NCBI GenBank assembly: GCA_021234155.1
Contig: JAJEKV010000876.1
Coordinates: 1-64,000 of the forward strand
Origin: Isoetes taiwanensis
Taxonomy: Eukaryota > Streptophyta > Lycopodiopsida > Isoetales > Isoetaceae
Direction: 5' to 3'
Length of the DNA: 64,000 nucleotides
The stretch's first letter is position 1, and every line of letters begins with the position of its first letter. Made by a program: the position numbers and the translations under genes. Of the stretch, positions 33,856-45,805 are shown piece after piece. Under the pieces are notes generated by a model. That model ran no database searches. It had not been told where the DNA came from and saw only the letters and a list, made by a program, of their open reading frames with translations.

Positions 33856-35460
33856 TTCTTAGCCCGTGATGGCCATATCGATGCAGAGGAGGGAGGGGCT
33901 CCACACGAGAGGCATGCAGTGCAGGTTGAGGATGTACACGGAAGAGATGGAGTAGTGGTTGGAGCAGCAATCAGTGCAGCAGGTGAGCTTGGTGGGATTG
34001 ATTTGGGAGCCACAGTGGATCTTGCATCACATGTAGGGATAACGTCCCTTCGCTTCTTGCACCTCCATTGTCCCACCTCCATCCGTTGATGTAGACCTCC
34101 ACATCGAGACGCTGCCTATTGAGGTCGAGGGCCCTTCATTACCCACTTTCCATATTCCCATTCTACCGTTCACCCTTCGTACCACCTCGCTCCCTGACTT
34201 TCCTCCTAGACACTTTCCCATGCCATGTCTACACATGTCCCTCCACCTTCCATGGCCCCCCATGGCTAGTCCACCTTCCCATCCTCCGATCTTACCATTC
34301 ACCCTTAGTCGCGCCTCCCATCCTCGATTCCCTTCTAGACCATCATCCCTTCCCATGTCATTGTATGTCCCTCCACCTTCTACGACTCCCTGGCTAGTTC
34401 ATCTGCCCATCCACTATCTAGTCTTGTGTGTGACATTCCAGTCCCTCCAATGCCCGCATCTTTCACGTCCCTATCTATTCTCATAGTCTCTCTTCCACGC
34501 CATTGTCTCCTTGCACTATGCTATCTCTTACCTCATTGGCATACCCAGATGTCGCACCCTCCCTTGATGCACTATCTAGCCCTGTACGGCGTACCAGATT
34601 GACATTTGGCGAGATGGCCTCTATGTTGAGAGATACCACAGCAGACATGCTTTCTAGCTTGGCTTCGTCACCAGGTGTTACTTTTTCTAGCAAAACTCTC
34701 GATCCGCCAGATGTGGTTGCATCTATACCATCTTCTAGTCACCCTCATGATCCTACAACTTCTCTCTAGACCACCTTTCATGAGACACCACACTGGATTG
34801 CTGCATCCCATCAGATGGAGCCACAGGGTTCCGTGTCCACACATGACGATAGGGGTAGAGGCAGGGGTGGGCAAAAGTGACCGTGAGGAAGGGGGAGGAG
34901 CAGGGGGGCGGGTCCGTGGGTAGGGGCAGTGTCACGAAAGCAGGAGAAGTGGAGGCAGAGGCAGATGCATGCGCACCTGTGACATGGAACATCATATGAG
35001 CAGCATGGACTTGTCACGCCATACCCCCTTCGACAGAGGATTGGGCAGAACTCACTGAGGAGGAGTGGGTGTTTGATAAGGCTCGAGGGCACGGCTTCAT
35101 CTTTCCTTACATGCGTGGTGCTTTCTTTACCAGCGAGATTTTTGTTCCCTTGCGCGGATGGGCAAGTGAGAGAGGACGAGAAGCCCGTGCACCGCTTTGA
35201 TTGAACATTCCTAGTGATCTCAGGCTCGAGGATTGGTTTTGGAGTGTTGCAGACGAGGTACCTTCGGGATACCAATGGGAGGCACATGGGTATTTGTACC
35301 ATGCCATGCAGTGAGGTGTGTTGGAGAAGATGGGAGTGCGTATTAGATCTAGCCTCTGCCCGTAGTCATCGGTTGAGATCACGAGTGCCTTCCTAGACGA
35401 TGCCTACGATGGAAGATGGAGACTGGCACATACGCATCTACATTACGTGAGTCTCTTGGA
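33856..35460 (+). pseudogene. 3' part of the broken ORF interrupted by element A1
   Basis: From 33856 the frame (FLARDGHIDAEEGGAPHERHA...) continues in register with the frame that ends at 20743, stopping at 34087. Downstream, in other frames, come a Pro/Ser/His/Leu-rich repetitive segment (34100-34480, two ~130-bp units), a 88-codon Ser/Thr-rich frame (34503-34769), Arg/Gly-rich stretches (RGRGRG, about 34850-34960), and a protein-like stretch DWAELTEEEWVFDKARGHGFI (about 35040-35100). The CATTACGTGAGTC at about 35440-35452 could be a splice donor. Family unknown; several frameshifts suggest a dead or badly assembled gene. Confidence 0.35.
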
Positions 35461-35811
35461 AATCCTTTATTGCGTATTATACTCTTGTCTAATATTTTGT
35501 ATCATTTGCACATATTGTCTGAAGTGGACCGAGGGCGCATTGTTTTTGTGGATCCCACCTATTACACGCGTGCCCATCCCTTTTGCAAGTGCTCTTGCAT
35601 CTGCTAAAACAGTTCCAACATTATATCTTGCCATGTTTTTACGCCCAGTCCATATAGCTTTTGTTGGAATAATAGCATAAGGTCATCACATATTCATGAC
35701 AATTGAATGGGATCATGACAATACAACAGGAGCAAAAAGACATATGGTGTTGGATGTGCATTTGCTAAAACAGTTCGAGTGTTAGATACATATATTTAAG
35801 GTTCGAAGGTT
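35461..35811. other. Noncoding, nothing recognised
   Basis: AT-rich; CATTTGCTAAAACAGTTC-like words occur at about 35600 and 35760. No gene seen. Confidence 0.4.
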
Positions 35812-37065
35812 AAAGAATAGAATAGAATAGAATTGTTTTTATCGTCCACGGAGACCGATCGGCCTATGGGACCCAATATAAAAAAGCGCAGCAGTCACAT
35901 TACTGCCCGGATTAAAAAACCCCCGCCCCGAAGGGTTTTCAAGGGAAAAACCGTGGCAGCAATAAGACTGCTGACAACGATTAAATGGTTGACTGGGGGC
36001 ATATCGGAGCCCTCAAGTCCAGTACTTCCTGAATGTATGATCCGAGTGAGCGCACCGAAGTCGTGCCCAATATCATGTGTAGCGCTTCATCAGGTCTAAT
36101 CAACTGAGCATATCGTGTCCGAATCTGATCATATGCCGGGCAGCTCTGGAAAGTGTGACACTCATCCTCAACAACTCCCGTCTGGCAGCACTGACAAACC
36201 CTATCCTGATGTGGCTCCCCAATCCATCGACCTGTCTCAATCCGGAGACGGTGGGCACCTGTGCGAATGGAGGCGATATGCCTGCGCCTTTTCATGGGCA
36301 GATGTGAACGTAGGTAGCGCTATGGGTCTCGTTCTAATGTGGGATTTATGTGCTGCTTGTAATGTGCTGTTTTGACTTGCTCCAGGGCCCTGGAATCCCA
36401 AAGGAGAAACAAGCATCAAGGTAACATCTCAGGCTGTCGCGATCTGCCTCTGTTTCTACCTGGATGCACATGTGCTCCTGGACATTCCATCTAGTTAGCC
36501 ACTGCACTCTTTTATCCTTCCAACAATTCTTGAGTCGTTGTGGTCCCATTGCCACTGCATAAGCCAAGTGCGGTAGACGATCATCATCCATATTTACCAC
36601 CTTCTGGAAATAGAGTCAAGGGCCGCTCACTGAAGTGGCAGGAAACCTGTCTCCTGCAACAAAATTTGATATGGGACCGTGGATTTCACTCCGAGTGCCC
36701 ATGCTAAGAAGGCCTTCTACACCTGTTCTAAGTCGCTCCAAGTAGCAAGGGACACCACTGGGCCCCAGACTTCAACACCGTACAAAAGAATGGCTCTACC
36801 AATACCCTGAACAGATGTGCCTGATGTCCCCAATCATACAATTCTGCTCTGTGGTTATTGTTCTGCATTGCATAAAGTGCTTTCCAGCCTGCTGCTACAT
36901 GCAATCTCATGGAAGTGTCCCAGCATAGTGTAGAAGGAGACTCCACTCCCAGATACTTGTAGGTGGGTGTCACCTCCACTTGTTGCCCTCGATAAGTGAA
37001 TGAAGGGGGTCTTGGATGGCGCGAAAGACTTAAGGGGTAAAATTTTCTATTATATTGCAAGAGGT
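35812..37065 (-). mobile_element. 5'-truncated LINE, minus strand, (ATTCT)n tail
   Basis: Minus-strand frames in order. 37060-36728 reads SFTYRGQQVEVTPTYKYLGVE, the RT thumb region with its YKYLGV box; 36600-36346 is the middle linker; 36295-35981 reads RRRHIASIRTGAHRLRIETG then CQCCQTGVVEDECHTFQSCP, the zinc-binding C-terminal module of plant LINE ORF2 proteins. Frames are broken by two frameshifts. The tail is AGAATAGAATAGAAT on the plus strand at 35816-35832. The 5' truncation falls at about 37065, upstream of the RT catalytic box, as expected from incomplete reverse transcription. Confidence 0.9.
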
Positions 37066-37503
37066 TGATCCTGGAACCTTGGAGGGAAAGTTATAAAAAT
37101 GTAAACACCTGTATCAGAGCATAACCATCGGCGAATCGGTAGTTAAATCACATGTATATATATCTGTACATAATTGATCTAGGAGGATGGCAGGTGAGAA
37201 ACAAGAAAATGTGCTATCATATGTACATGCCAAAGTCATTGTGAGAATTGAAATTGCAGCATATGTAGCAAAATAACAAGGGGTTTCAAGGGGATTTGAT
37301 ATGGATGTAAAAATAACAATCTCTAAAAACCATAGACCATATATACCTAAAACAATTTATGGGTTGTTATAAAAAAAAAAACACATTGAGTATATTGGTT
37401 AAAGTAGTCCTATGAAGACATTGAGCTATTTGGTAGAGGTTCGAGCCCCCGTATTTCATATTCTAAAATGAGAGATGGCCAGAGGCCCCATCATACGATC
37501 TGG

Positions 37504-37529
37504 GTCGTAGGATCGTCAAATCCTACGAC
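37504..37529. repeat. Perfect 10-bp inverted repeat with 6-base loop
   Basis: GTCGTAGGAT, CGTCAA loop, ATCCTACGAC. It could form a hairpin; no poly-T follows, so a terminator role is not suggested. Confidence 0.75.
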
Positions 37530-37649
37530 TGTGGTAGTCCAGGGTGTGCTGGAGCCGTTGTTTCTTTGCCGTAGTTCTCCCTTCTGCCATATCCAAGAGC
37601 CGATAAAACGGCCGGCCGCGCGCACAAAGAAGTGGGGAGAGAAAAAATA

Positions 37650-37688
37650 AGGGGGAGAGAAGGGGGGGGGGGGGTGTGGGAGGGGGGC
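37650..37688 (+). other. G-rich tract with G-quadruplex potential
   Basis: GGGGGAGAGAAGGGG followed by a run of about fourteen G, GTGTGGGAGGGGGG. Four or more G-runs of at least three lie within 40 bases, satisfying the usual intramolecular quadruplex pattern. Confidence 0.7.
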
Positions 37689-38301
37689 CTTTGAAAAGTG
37701 AAGGGAATGAAAAAAAATTATACAAGATAAGAAAAAATGAAAATTTTAAACTTTAATGTGTTGGCAATGGTTCTTTGGATAAGTTGTTTGGCCATTAACA
37801 ATTTGATCATGAGTTCAAATTCTTCAAATCCACATTACATATGAAGATGGTTTTTTTTTCTTGGGATTAAGTATATAAGACCCACAGTTAGTTTTTGATG
37901 GAAGTCCAAGATAGAAGATGAAGACGCAAAGGTGAGTACTTTGTTTTCCAATGTGCGAAAGTCTAGTATTTAAGTTATTCAATATTTAAAGGCATTGATG
38001 GAAGGAGTACAAGTCTTTTATTTTTTAATTTGAATTATGGATGGCATGATGGATGTGACTGACCTAGAAAAGCCGGCACCACATAACCAATGTGGATACA
38101 GCGTCATACCAAGGCAGAAAAGCGAGGGTGCCACTAACCTGTATAGGCTTGCCACCCTATGGTTAATGAAGCTGAAGTGATGTTAGAAGTTTTTAGTATT
38201 TCTTTTCCTTGGAAAACTTTTAGAGATGCTTTTGAAGAATTAAAGACATTTGGATATTGGATTTTTGTTAAGTTGCAATGTTATCTTTATGACCTACTTT
38301 T

Positions 38302-39121
38302 GAGGAAGGAAGGAAGGAATGAAGTATATTTTAACGTCCACGGAGGCCAACTGGCCTATGAGACGGTTATAGACATACAATATATCGGAAAGTATCCAAA
38401 CACAAAAGAAAACAACAGAAACCCTGTACAATGTGTCTCTACCACTGGGACGAAAAAACCCCCCATGTGGGAGGAAAAACCCTTGTAGTAGGCGTTCAGA
38501 GTCCCTATTTGGGCGCTCAAATTCCCTGTGCTGTGAGGGACTCTCTGACGGTGGAGACTTGCAGAATGTAGGACGCGAGACATGCAACCATTGGCGAAGC
38601 CAGCAGTTGATGAATTGCTATCTCAGAGCATCCGAGATCGGCATGGGCTGCTCGGATGTGTGCATATGCCGGACACTCCTGTAGAGCATGGTGTTCATCT
38701 TCTACTATCTGCATGTGACAGCACTGGCATAATCTCTCGTGCCGGGGGATTCCCTGCCCTCCATCTGTACTCCAGCGGCCTGTCTCAATTCTAAGATGGT
38801 GGGACCCTGTCCTTATTGCAGCTATAGCTCTTCGTTTCTTGGTAGAGATGTGTGCCTTCAAATACTGGTGGGGGCCATGTTCAAGCGACGGATTAACCTG
38901 CGTGTGGTAGTGCTCTATTTTGGGCTTTGCAAGAGTGGGCGCATCCCACAGAGAGGCAGCAAAGCGCTCATTCAAATGCAGCTCCTGTTCCGCGATATCC
39001 GACATATCCATAATCTGTTGATAGTCTATGGACCATCTTGCGAACCATCCCCTACAATGCTCCTGCCACACTCTCTTCAGACTGGTACTGCCCTTGTGCC
39101 AGTAACAGAGCCCGGGGAGGA
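38302..39121 (-). mobile_element. 5'-truncated LINE, minus strand, (TTCC)n tail, 184-codon open frame
   Basis: The minus-strand frame 39071-38517 is unbroken for 184 codons. It contains KAHISTKKRRAIAAIRTGSH, HLRIETGRW, then RLCQCC-x5-VEDEHHALQECPAYAHIR, the zinc-binding module at the C-terminus of LINE ORF2 proteins. The 3' terminus matches that of the 35812 copy (CCACGGAGGCCAACTGGCC on the plus strand at about 38340). The tail here is GGAAGGAAGGAA on the plus strand at 38306-38317 rather than AGAAT. It is the best-preserved copy and probably the youngest. Confidence 0.9.
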
Positions 39122-41051
39122 AGACGTAAGATTTCTAAAGAATTCATCGGGACGATGACTACTCGTGGGGGGAAATAATGTAGTGTGTTTTATCTTGACC
39201 ATTTTCTTATTATGTGCGTAAATCTGTGAAATGAATGGATAAATGGAGAACTATATGAATGTAACGTGGAGAATATGTAAGAAATGTGCAAATATTGTGG
39301 AGAAGCATGAAGAGGAATATCTATGTTGTATTGAAGTGGAACCTATGCTTGAAGAAGTATTAAAGTCCTTATGAAAATATTTTCAATGGTTGATATTTGG
39401 ATGATGTGTCGTGAATCTAGAGGAGATGGTAGTTGCAAAGGAGTTTGTATGGCATAGATTTAATGTTGAGATGGCAAAATCTAGTGAACTTATGGTAGTT
39501 AAAATTTAGATCTAAGGTTCAGATTTGCCTAGATCTAGTGGCTAGGATTAAGTGGAGTTTTGCATAAGTTAGCCAAAAATCATGTAGAATAGGGGCCCAA
39601 TTTTGGAAGATGGCATCTGGACAAAGTTCTTGAAGTTGTGAGTATGTTCCTTGACCAGTTGAATATTATTATGTTGAAGATGATATTTTGCATATGATTA
39701 TGTGATTCTCTCATGTGTTATCTCAATTTCTCTAATCTCAAGTGAAGTTTATGAATTGGTGCAAGATAATTATGATAGTATGAACTATGTTGGTGATGTA
39801 TGATGCCAGTAGAGTGAGGCTTAGCCTATCTCATATACCTTGAGACTTGCTTTGGTTCTTATCGTTAACTCTTGGTCTTGAGTTTGCCTTGGGTGCGTTG
39901 ACCAAGCTAACAGGTGTATATATAAAAATGTTCGTGCAAAATGAGACGTGCTTTAAGGTCGACACTCGCGCAGTTGCTGCGAGTATCATGTAACTACTGC
40001 TCCAACCAAGATTGATGACACCTGGCGCAGAACGAACGCCCAACTTTTCTCCAAGTTATAAGGAAAATCAGTTACCTGACCTTCTTGCTGTGTCAACAAG
40101 GCTTTGCACTGCCGCAAGCCGTCCTGTTTCCATGGCAAGGTGGTCACATAGGTGGCCTTTCCTGTATATGTAAAACCGAGAGAGGGTCATTGGTTGAACC
40201 GGAAAAGTGTACCCCTATTCCTTTCCCCTATATAGTGACATTGTTTTATAATGTGGCGCTAATATCACTCTTATCTTTTGAAGAATATTAAAACTTTGCT
40301 TTTCTTCCCTTGTTCACTTCTTATTGTTTTTTAAGGTTCATTGGATTTTCGGCGCTCCCCAGTGTATATATGTACGTATAAAAATACGTATCAGAATGGC
40401 GAATACAGCTTCACGAACCATTGCAAACGAAGAAAAAATGTTTTTGCAGTCACACAGGACACGGCGTTCATCCGCTTCTGAACCTCCAAACTACGCAGCT
40501 CGGCTCAGCATGCACCCCAAACTCGGGTGCCATTAATGCCTGGATGAATCTAAGAGTGATTCCACATCAACCCGCCCATTCCATCTGTTCTATATCTGAA
40601 GCCCTACCTGCCACTGAAGTGCATAAAACCCTGTCCATAATCTAAAGCACAGCTTATGCTGCATAATCTAAAGCAGAGCTTGTAAACCTCACCAATCGTT
40701 GAGCTTGTAAACCTCGCCAATGGTTGAAATGCAGTGGAACAAGGCTGGCTCTGCCCTACAAAGCCCCAAATAGGGGCCACAACAGAAAGGAAGTGCCGGA
40801 TCTGTAGTCCATCAGGCCGGATTTATCCTGCAACATTAGAAATAGAGGACGGTCTTTTTTCCCCCACATATTTCTTTGGAACATAAGCCCTGCCCTCGCA
40901 AATACCAAGCATCGGCCGCTACATGTGTCCAAAAGAACTCCAGCCAAGCTGCAAACCAGGTATAGAAACGCATGTGCACATAAGGAAAGTCTAATTTTGG
41001 ACCTTAGAAAAAACCCACAACAAACACAGAAACCCCTTTCTTCGGCCCACC
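39122..41051. other. Noncoding, nothing recognised
   Basis: AT-rich; short frames at 39831-40645 have no recognisable content. No repeat boundary identified. Confidence 0.45.
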
Positions 41052-41920
41052 ATTGCCCAAAGGGAAAATTTTAAAAATGCCCTTATATTTTCGTGTATTT
41101 GCCAAAATGCCTTTGTATTTTTTATATTTATCAAAATGCCCTATTTTTTCATACGCTTCATGATTCTTGGAGACGTACACAGGTCCGGTAGATGAATTGT
41201 CTCGGCCTCCTGCGACAGAAAGTTTCTGATGGGGTCTTCAACTAGAGGAACTCCATAATTCTATAGACGTCTCTCTCGCCGGACCTATTTGGAGGCCTTA
41301 TTTCTTCATCTAGAAGTCTACTGGCAGCAATTTAGCGAAACGCTGTCAAATTTAGGGATCTTGATTGAGCCAGATTATTATACAGAAGCCTAGGTTTGAA
41401 CAATTTATTCCAGATTTGAGACAAAATATAGAATGTCATAAGTGCTTATCTTCTGCACCCAAATTATATCTGTTTTCTCTTTCTGGATATGGAGGCTCTG
41501 GATTGTGTATTATTTGTGCATAGAATACTACGCCTCTATGTCAAAGATATATATCCTTCGATTGTGCGCATGGCAGCAGATAAGGTGATGTCGATTCTCA
41601 GAATAAAACTTAGTTCCAACGATTATACTTGTTCAATCAATCAATTACAAATAGCCATATACAGAAGATCTACAAACAGGAAATCTTTCAAACCAGAGAG
41701 AAGAATCAGTCATGAATCTCTGCACCCTAAAATGTAGGGCAAGCATAAATGCTTTTACAATGATGATCAACAGGAGGAAATTGGGCAGGAAGATGAGCTT
41801 GCTATGGCCAAAAATAGAAGCCTATGAAAGTTTTTGAATTAAGGGCATTTTGATGAATTCTAGGAATATAGGGGCATTTTGACAAATATTAGAAAGCTTT
41901 CAAATTGGGCATTTGCCAGG
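41052..41920. mobile_element. ~870-bp element with imperfect ~80-bp terminal inverted repeats
   Basis: The left arm (41054-41142, words TATTTGCCAAAATGCC and ATTTATCAAAATGCCCT) is matched in reverse by the right arm (41841-41917, AGGGCATTTTGATGAATT and GGGGCATTTTGACAAATA). Arms are roughly three-quarters identical by eye. The interior has no coding capacity beyond an 82-codon frame of no recognised family. Probably a non-autonomous DNA transposon; no target duplication identified. Confidence 0.55.
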
Positions 41921-42188
41921 TGACAAATTCAGCTATGCATCTATGAGAATGCCGTGTTTTTTTTTGCATTGATGTGGACAAGAAAAAGGACAAACCCTTT
42001 GACAAGATTACATTGGAAATAAAAAGTTATTTCAATGATGCGTTTTATACTCAAATTTTTTAACGTATATGTGCAATATATGTCCCTGATTTTTCATGCC
42101 TAAAAGGATAAAAAAGGACAAAAGTCATCCATTTAAGCCATCTTCGTCCAGAATTTAAGAAAAGGCTGTAGGCCCGGTAGGGCTAATG

Positions 42189-42219
<31 letters not shown>

Positions 42220-42220
42220 C
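41921..42220 (+). other. Noncoding sequence ending in a ~28-base poly(A) run
   Basis: An uninterrupted A run lies at about 42193-42220 after GCTAATGTGTT. It suggests the 3' end of a retroposon, but no LINE or SINE body and no target duplication could be identified. Confidence 0.4.
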
Positions 42221-42239
42221 ATTCTTCAAATGGAAAATT

Positions 42240-42475
42240 AAGGGAGAATTTACCCTCTATTCACCATGGTTCACCCCTAGATCATCTTTATCACATGGAG
42301 AATTTTCACCCTGAAAATCATGGAGAACTAATGGTGAAACTTAGAGAATTGATGGTGAATCTTGGACTGGATTCACCGTTTATTCACCTATAATTCACCA
42401 TCAAAATTTCCACTTCCATTCTCCATAAATTCACTTACAATTCTCCATTAAAATTTTCACTCCATTATCCATGTA
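42240..42475. repeat. Internally repetitive ATTCACC/GGTGAAT segment
   Basis: Words ATTCACC, TTCACCAT, ATTCTCCAT and their inverse GGTGAA and GGAGAA occur more than a dozen times on both strands in about 230 bp, giving multiple possible foldback pairings. Confidence 0.55.
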
Positions 42476-43930
42476 ATTCCAACACATTCACTACATCATT
42501 TCTGAAATTTTCTGAAATAATTACTAAACAAGAGTATATAAACTTTTGAACTAAAAAATGCCTCTTTATGACAATTTCTGAACTGAAGTATCTCGTATAT
42601 TTTTTGAAGATCATTCTAACATCTTCACATTCATGATATGTTCGCAACATGTTATCGGAACACCATCTTGTGAGATGCTCCTTTGGCATGAAGCGCTTGT
42701 TGAATAGCTTGAAACTGTCTAGCTCTGTGTTGCATAGGAACACAATAAGCAAACAATAATATAATGCTTTGCATAAACTTAGTGGTTAGTAGGATTGCTT
42801 TGTGGGTGTGTAGTAGCAACCTTTAACATTACATATTGATGTAGACATTATTAACCACTATTAACAAAACTATGACTAACAAACTGCTAGCCTCATCTAC
42901 TTACGAATTGAGACCTACTTCCAAATCAAAAGAGTATGTTGCAGATTTAAAGTGCCATAAAAGAGCTGATGTGGGCGGAGGCTGCAATTCTGAGTATTTG
43001 AGCTCTCAGTGAATCGGTTGTTGCCATTGAAGCTTTTCAGGCTCTTGTGCGAAGGTACCATAGCTACTTGGCTCTTTGGGTGAAGTAGAAGCTAATCAGG
43101 GTTTCCATCATAAACCAGCTCTGCAAACCTGCAAAAAAACAAAAAAGGCAGACTTTGAGCTGCAATTGGTTTTCAACACCTTTGTAGAAAGCATGGGTAC
43201 AACATTGAAAAGTAAAAGACGGGGCAAAAATAGTATCAAATTCTAAACAATGAATATTGAAAATGATGTACAACGTTTGTACAAATCTGTGGCAGTGCAG
43301 CAGAGAAATAATGACATTCGTTCAACTCTTTTTGTGTAATGCCGCTGCAAGAAATGGCAAACTTTAGCTAATGGTTCCTACATGCAAAGAAACTTTGGCA
43401 AAATCATATCTATGTATTGCAATATATATTTTGCAAGAAGACTCAAATGCTTTTAACAATCTGGAAAGTAGTAGATTGCAAACAGAAAGATCATGTACAT
43501 ATAATTTGACCTTGCAAAGATTTTGCACTATACAAAGATCTTGCACAGTCCATACAAAGCCATTTTTTGGCAGGGCAGGATAGAAAGCCATTCAACAAAG
43601 CAAGGCATGACTCTAGAAATAGCATGGCATTTTCTGAGGCTTAATTTTTTAGTTAAAAATCTTGAAAGCATGAACTTGTTGGAAAAAAAAGGCACAAAAG
43701 GAGCACGACCACACTTGGGTGCTAAGGTAATACGATCTTTACCAAAACCATAGTCTTCAATGTCATGCAAAAAGCCTGAACCAGCTTAGCTTTGGAATAT
43801 ACTGTCCTACCATGAAAACATGGAAACACGTAAGCAAATAGGATCTAGCATCTGATTCAAAAGCAAGAACTTCCAAAGTAAGATGGATAGTAAGAAAACT
43901 GGAATGCAACAGTCTCGAAAACTAATGCAT
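42476..43930. other. Noncoding, nothing recognised
   Basis: No convincing ORF or repeat. Confidence 0.45.
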
Positions 43931-44184
43931 GCTTCAGTCCCGGGGGATGCACTTATATATAAACGGGGATGGCATCTGCGTTCGGAGGGTAGCAAAAAAC
44001 CCCCCTTGTATACATATTTTTAAAAGGCAATTTGACCCCTCTGTGTATAGATATTGCTCTAGATCATTGCCTAAAAACACCCCTAACCCCTAAGTATACG
44101 TACGCAAATGGTCCAAAAAACACCCCTCCGTTGAACTCTCATGGGTTATACGCTGATCAAAGGTGAATCCCCCGGGGCTTCAGT
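43931..44184. mobile_element. hAT-like MITE, 238 bp, with 8-bp target duplication
   Basis: GCTTCAGT occurs at 43931-43938 and 44177-44184, directly flanking a 238-bp segment. Its ends are inverted repeats: CCCGGGGGATGCAC at 43939-43952 and, read inward from 44176, CCCGGGGGATTCAC (13 of 14 match). An 8-bp duplication is characteristic of hAT-superfamily transposases. The interior has C/G-tract words (ACCCC, CACCCC) and no coding capacity, so it is non-autonomous. Confidence 0.8.
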
Positions 44185-45554
44185 TTGCCCTATAGTAAAA
44201 ACATCGTGCTGAGATCAACAAAGCTCTTTTAAACAAATCCAAAGAGTTGCACGCCATCTAACGATGGAAATAGGTTAGAGGTGTAATACCTGCAAAATGG
44301 CTTGATGCTCTTCAATCCGGCAGAAGAATGTATGTTGTACCAACAATCGCCTCCATGTGAAGGAAATGTCTAAAGAAAGATGGAGGAAGCCAGCATTGAA
44401 CACCGTTTGATGAAAATGAGTTACACTCTGTTTCTTATCTTCGTCGGCATGCATACAAATAGGATTGGGAACATAAGTCCACATGGAGTAAACGGGCCTC
44501 AACAAAGAAGCTCAAGCGTTGCAATACCCTAGCCTGGACGAAATTACAAAACCTTAGCTTCTTGCAAGAAACAAAATCAGAACAAATTACAAAACCTCAG
44601 CTTACCTGCAAGCCCAGTTCGTCGTTAAAGATACTATGATGTTTGAATGCGGCGCCTGGTATGCCTGACCTCAATTTGCTTCCACTTCGCAGAAATCATG
44701 GAAACAGGAGGATCTTCGCCATGTATTACATATTTTTCCTGATAAATTCACAGAGTGTTTCTGATTTTATTTTCTTTGAACTTGAAATCATACAGAGAGA
44801 TGTGCCATGCTCTTATCCATGATATACAGCATAGCTAAGAAATAGCTTGCAATGTAAAAAGCGGGACTCCATTAAAAATGAAATGAGATAGCAATAAGAG
44901 ATCAAGCATGACTCCAAGTTAAAGAGCTTACATGCGCCACTCTTTCTTGCTGAAAATTTGTCCTAAAAGTTTTTGACAGCTCACTAGTCTTTTGTGGTGA
45001 TGGATCCAGTGATCAACTTATAAGGGTAGGGTCTATATTTTTTTTAAGGGCAAATTTTGATGTGCCCTTATTCGCGCATGGCAAACTTAGTATACCCTTA
45101 AGTGCACAATTTGAATTGCCCTGTCTTTTAACCAGGATCACAAAAAGAGCAACTTATTTTAGGCAAATAGCTTACTAGTTTTAGAAAGAGGACATATTTT
45201 ACTAGTACGTAGTATCATATTTACAATATACAACTGAAATATGAAGCCCCGAAAGTATCAAGCAAACTACCAAAGTTCTATGATTTGCCTATCTTTGTCA
45301 TTTTTTTTATTCTTTGTATAAATGTATATCTATGTCTTCCATCTCTTTTAGACTATTCAGTGACACAAATATTAGCATGTTCCATCTCTTGAAGTTTAAC
45401 CTCAGCTTTTATCCTCATCTTTGATGCTATTTAACTCAATCTTAGGTACATATTCTACTGTAGCATACACCATAACAAAAATAATATTCTATAAAAAGTA
45501 GTAGAATAATTGATTAGCCAGCTCGATGGATTTTGCTGGAACCCGAATACGTGA
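44185..45554. other. Noncoding, nothing recognised
   Basis: AT-rich with no clear gene. A GGGCAAATTTTGATGTGCCC-like stretch at 45048-45067 has a weak counterpart near 45940-46010, but the pairing is too poor to call an element. Confidence 0.4.
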
Positions 45555-45805
45555 TTGTTAGATTTTTGCTACTCATTTTTCCTTCTTCGCCAAACAATTG
45601 ACAACCACATTCAATAATTTTAATCAATCATTGAGTTGAGGGATATTGATTAAATTTACTAACCTTCTTCAACACATATCTTATTAGATTTTTGTCACTC
45701 GTTTTTCCTTCTTCGCCAAACAAATGACAACCACATTCATTAATTTTAATCAATCATTGAGTTGAGGGTATTGATTAAATTTGCTAACCTTCTTCAACAC
45801 ATATC
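45555..45805. repeat. Two-copy tandem duplication, 126-bp period
   Basis: Copies 45555-45680 and 45681-45805 both run from TT(G/A)TTAGATTTTTG to AACCTTCTTCAACACATATC, with about eight differences. Confidence 0.9.

Larger units (their letters stand above)
37066..38301. other. Noncoding region with hairpin and G-rich tract
   Basis: No gene recognised. Contains a perfect 10-bp inverted repeat (37504-37529) and a G-rich tract (37650-37688), listed separately. Confidence 0.5.

Noticed and set aside
37108-37122. Primer-site-like GTATCAGAGCATAAC
   Set aside because: No LTR precedes it and no gag follows; likely chance or an isolated scrap.
37441-37455. tRNA-like B-box (GGTTCGAGCCCCC) suggesting a SINE or tRNA gene
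   Set aside because: No matching A-box, no cloverleaf pairing and no clear SINE tail nearby.
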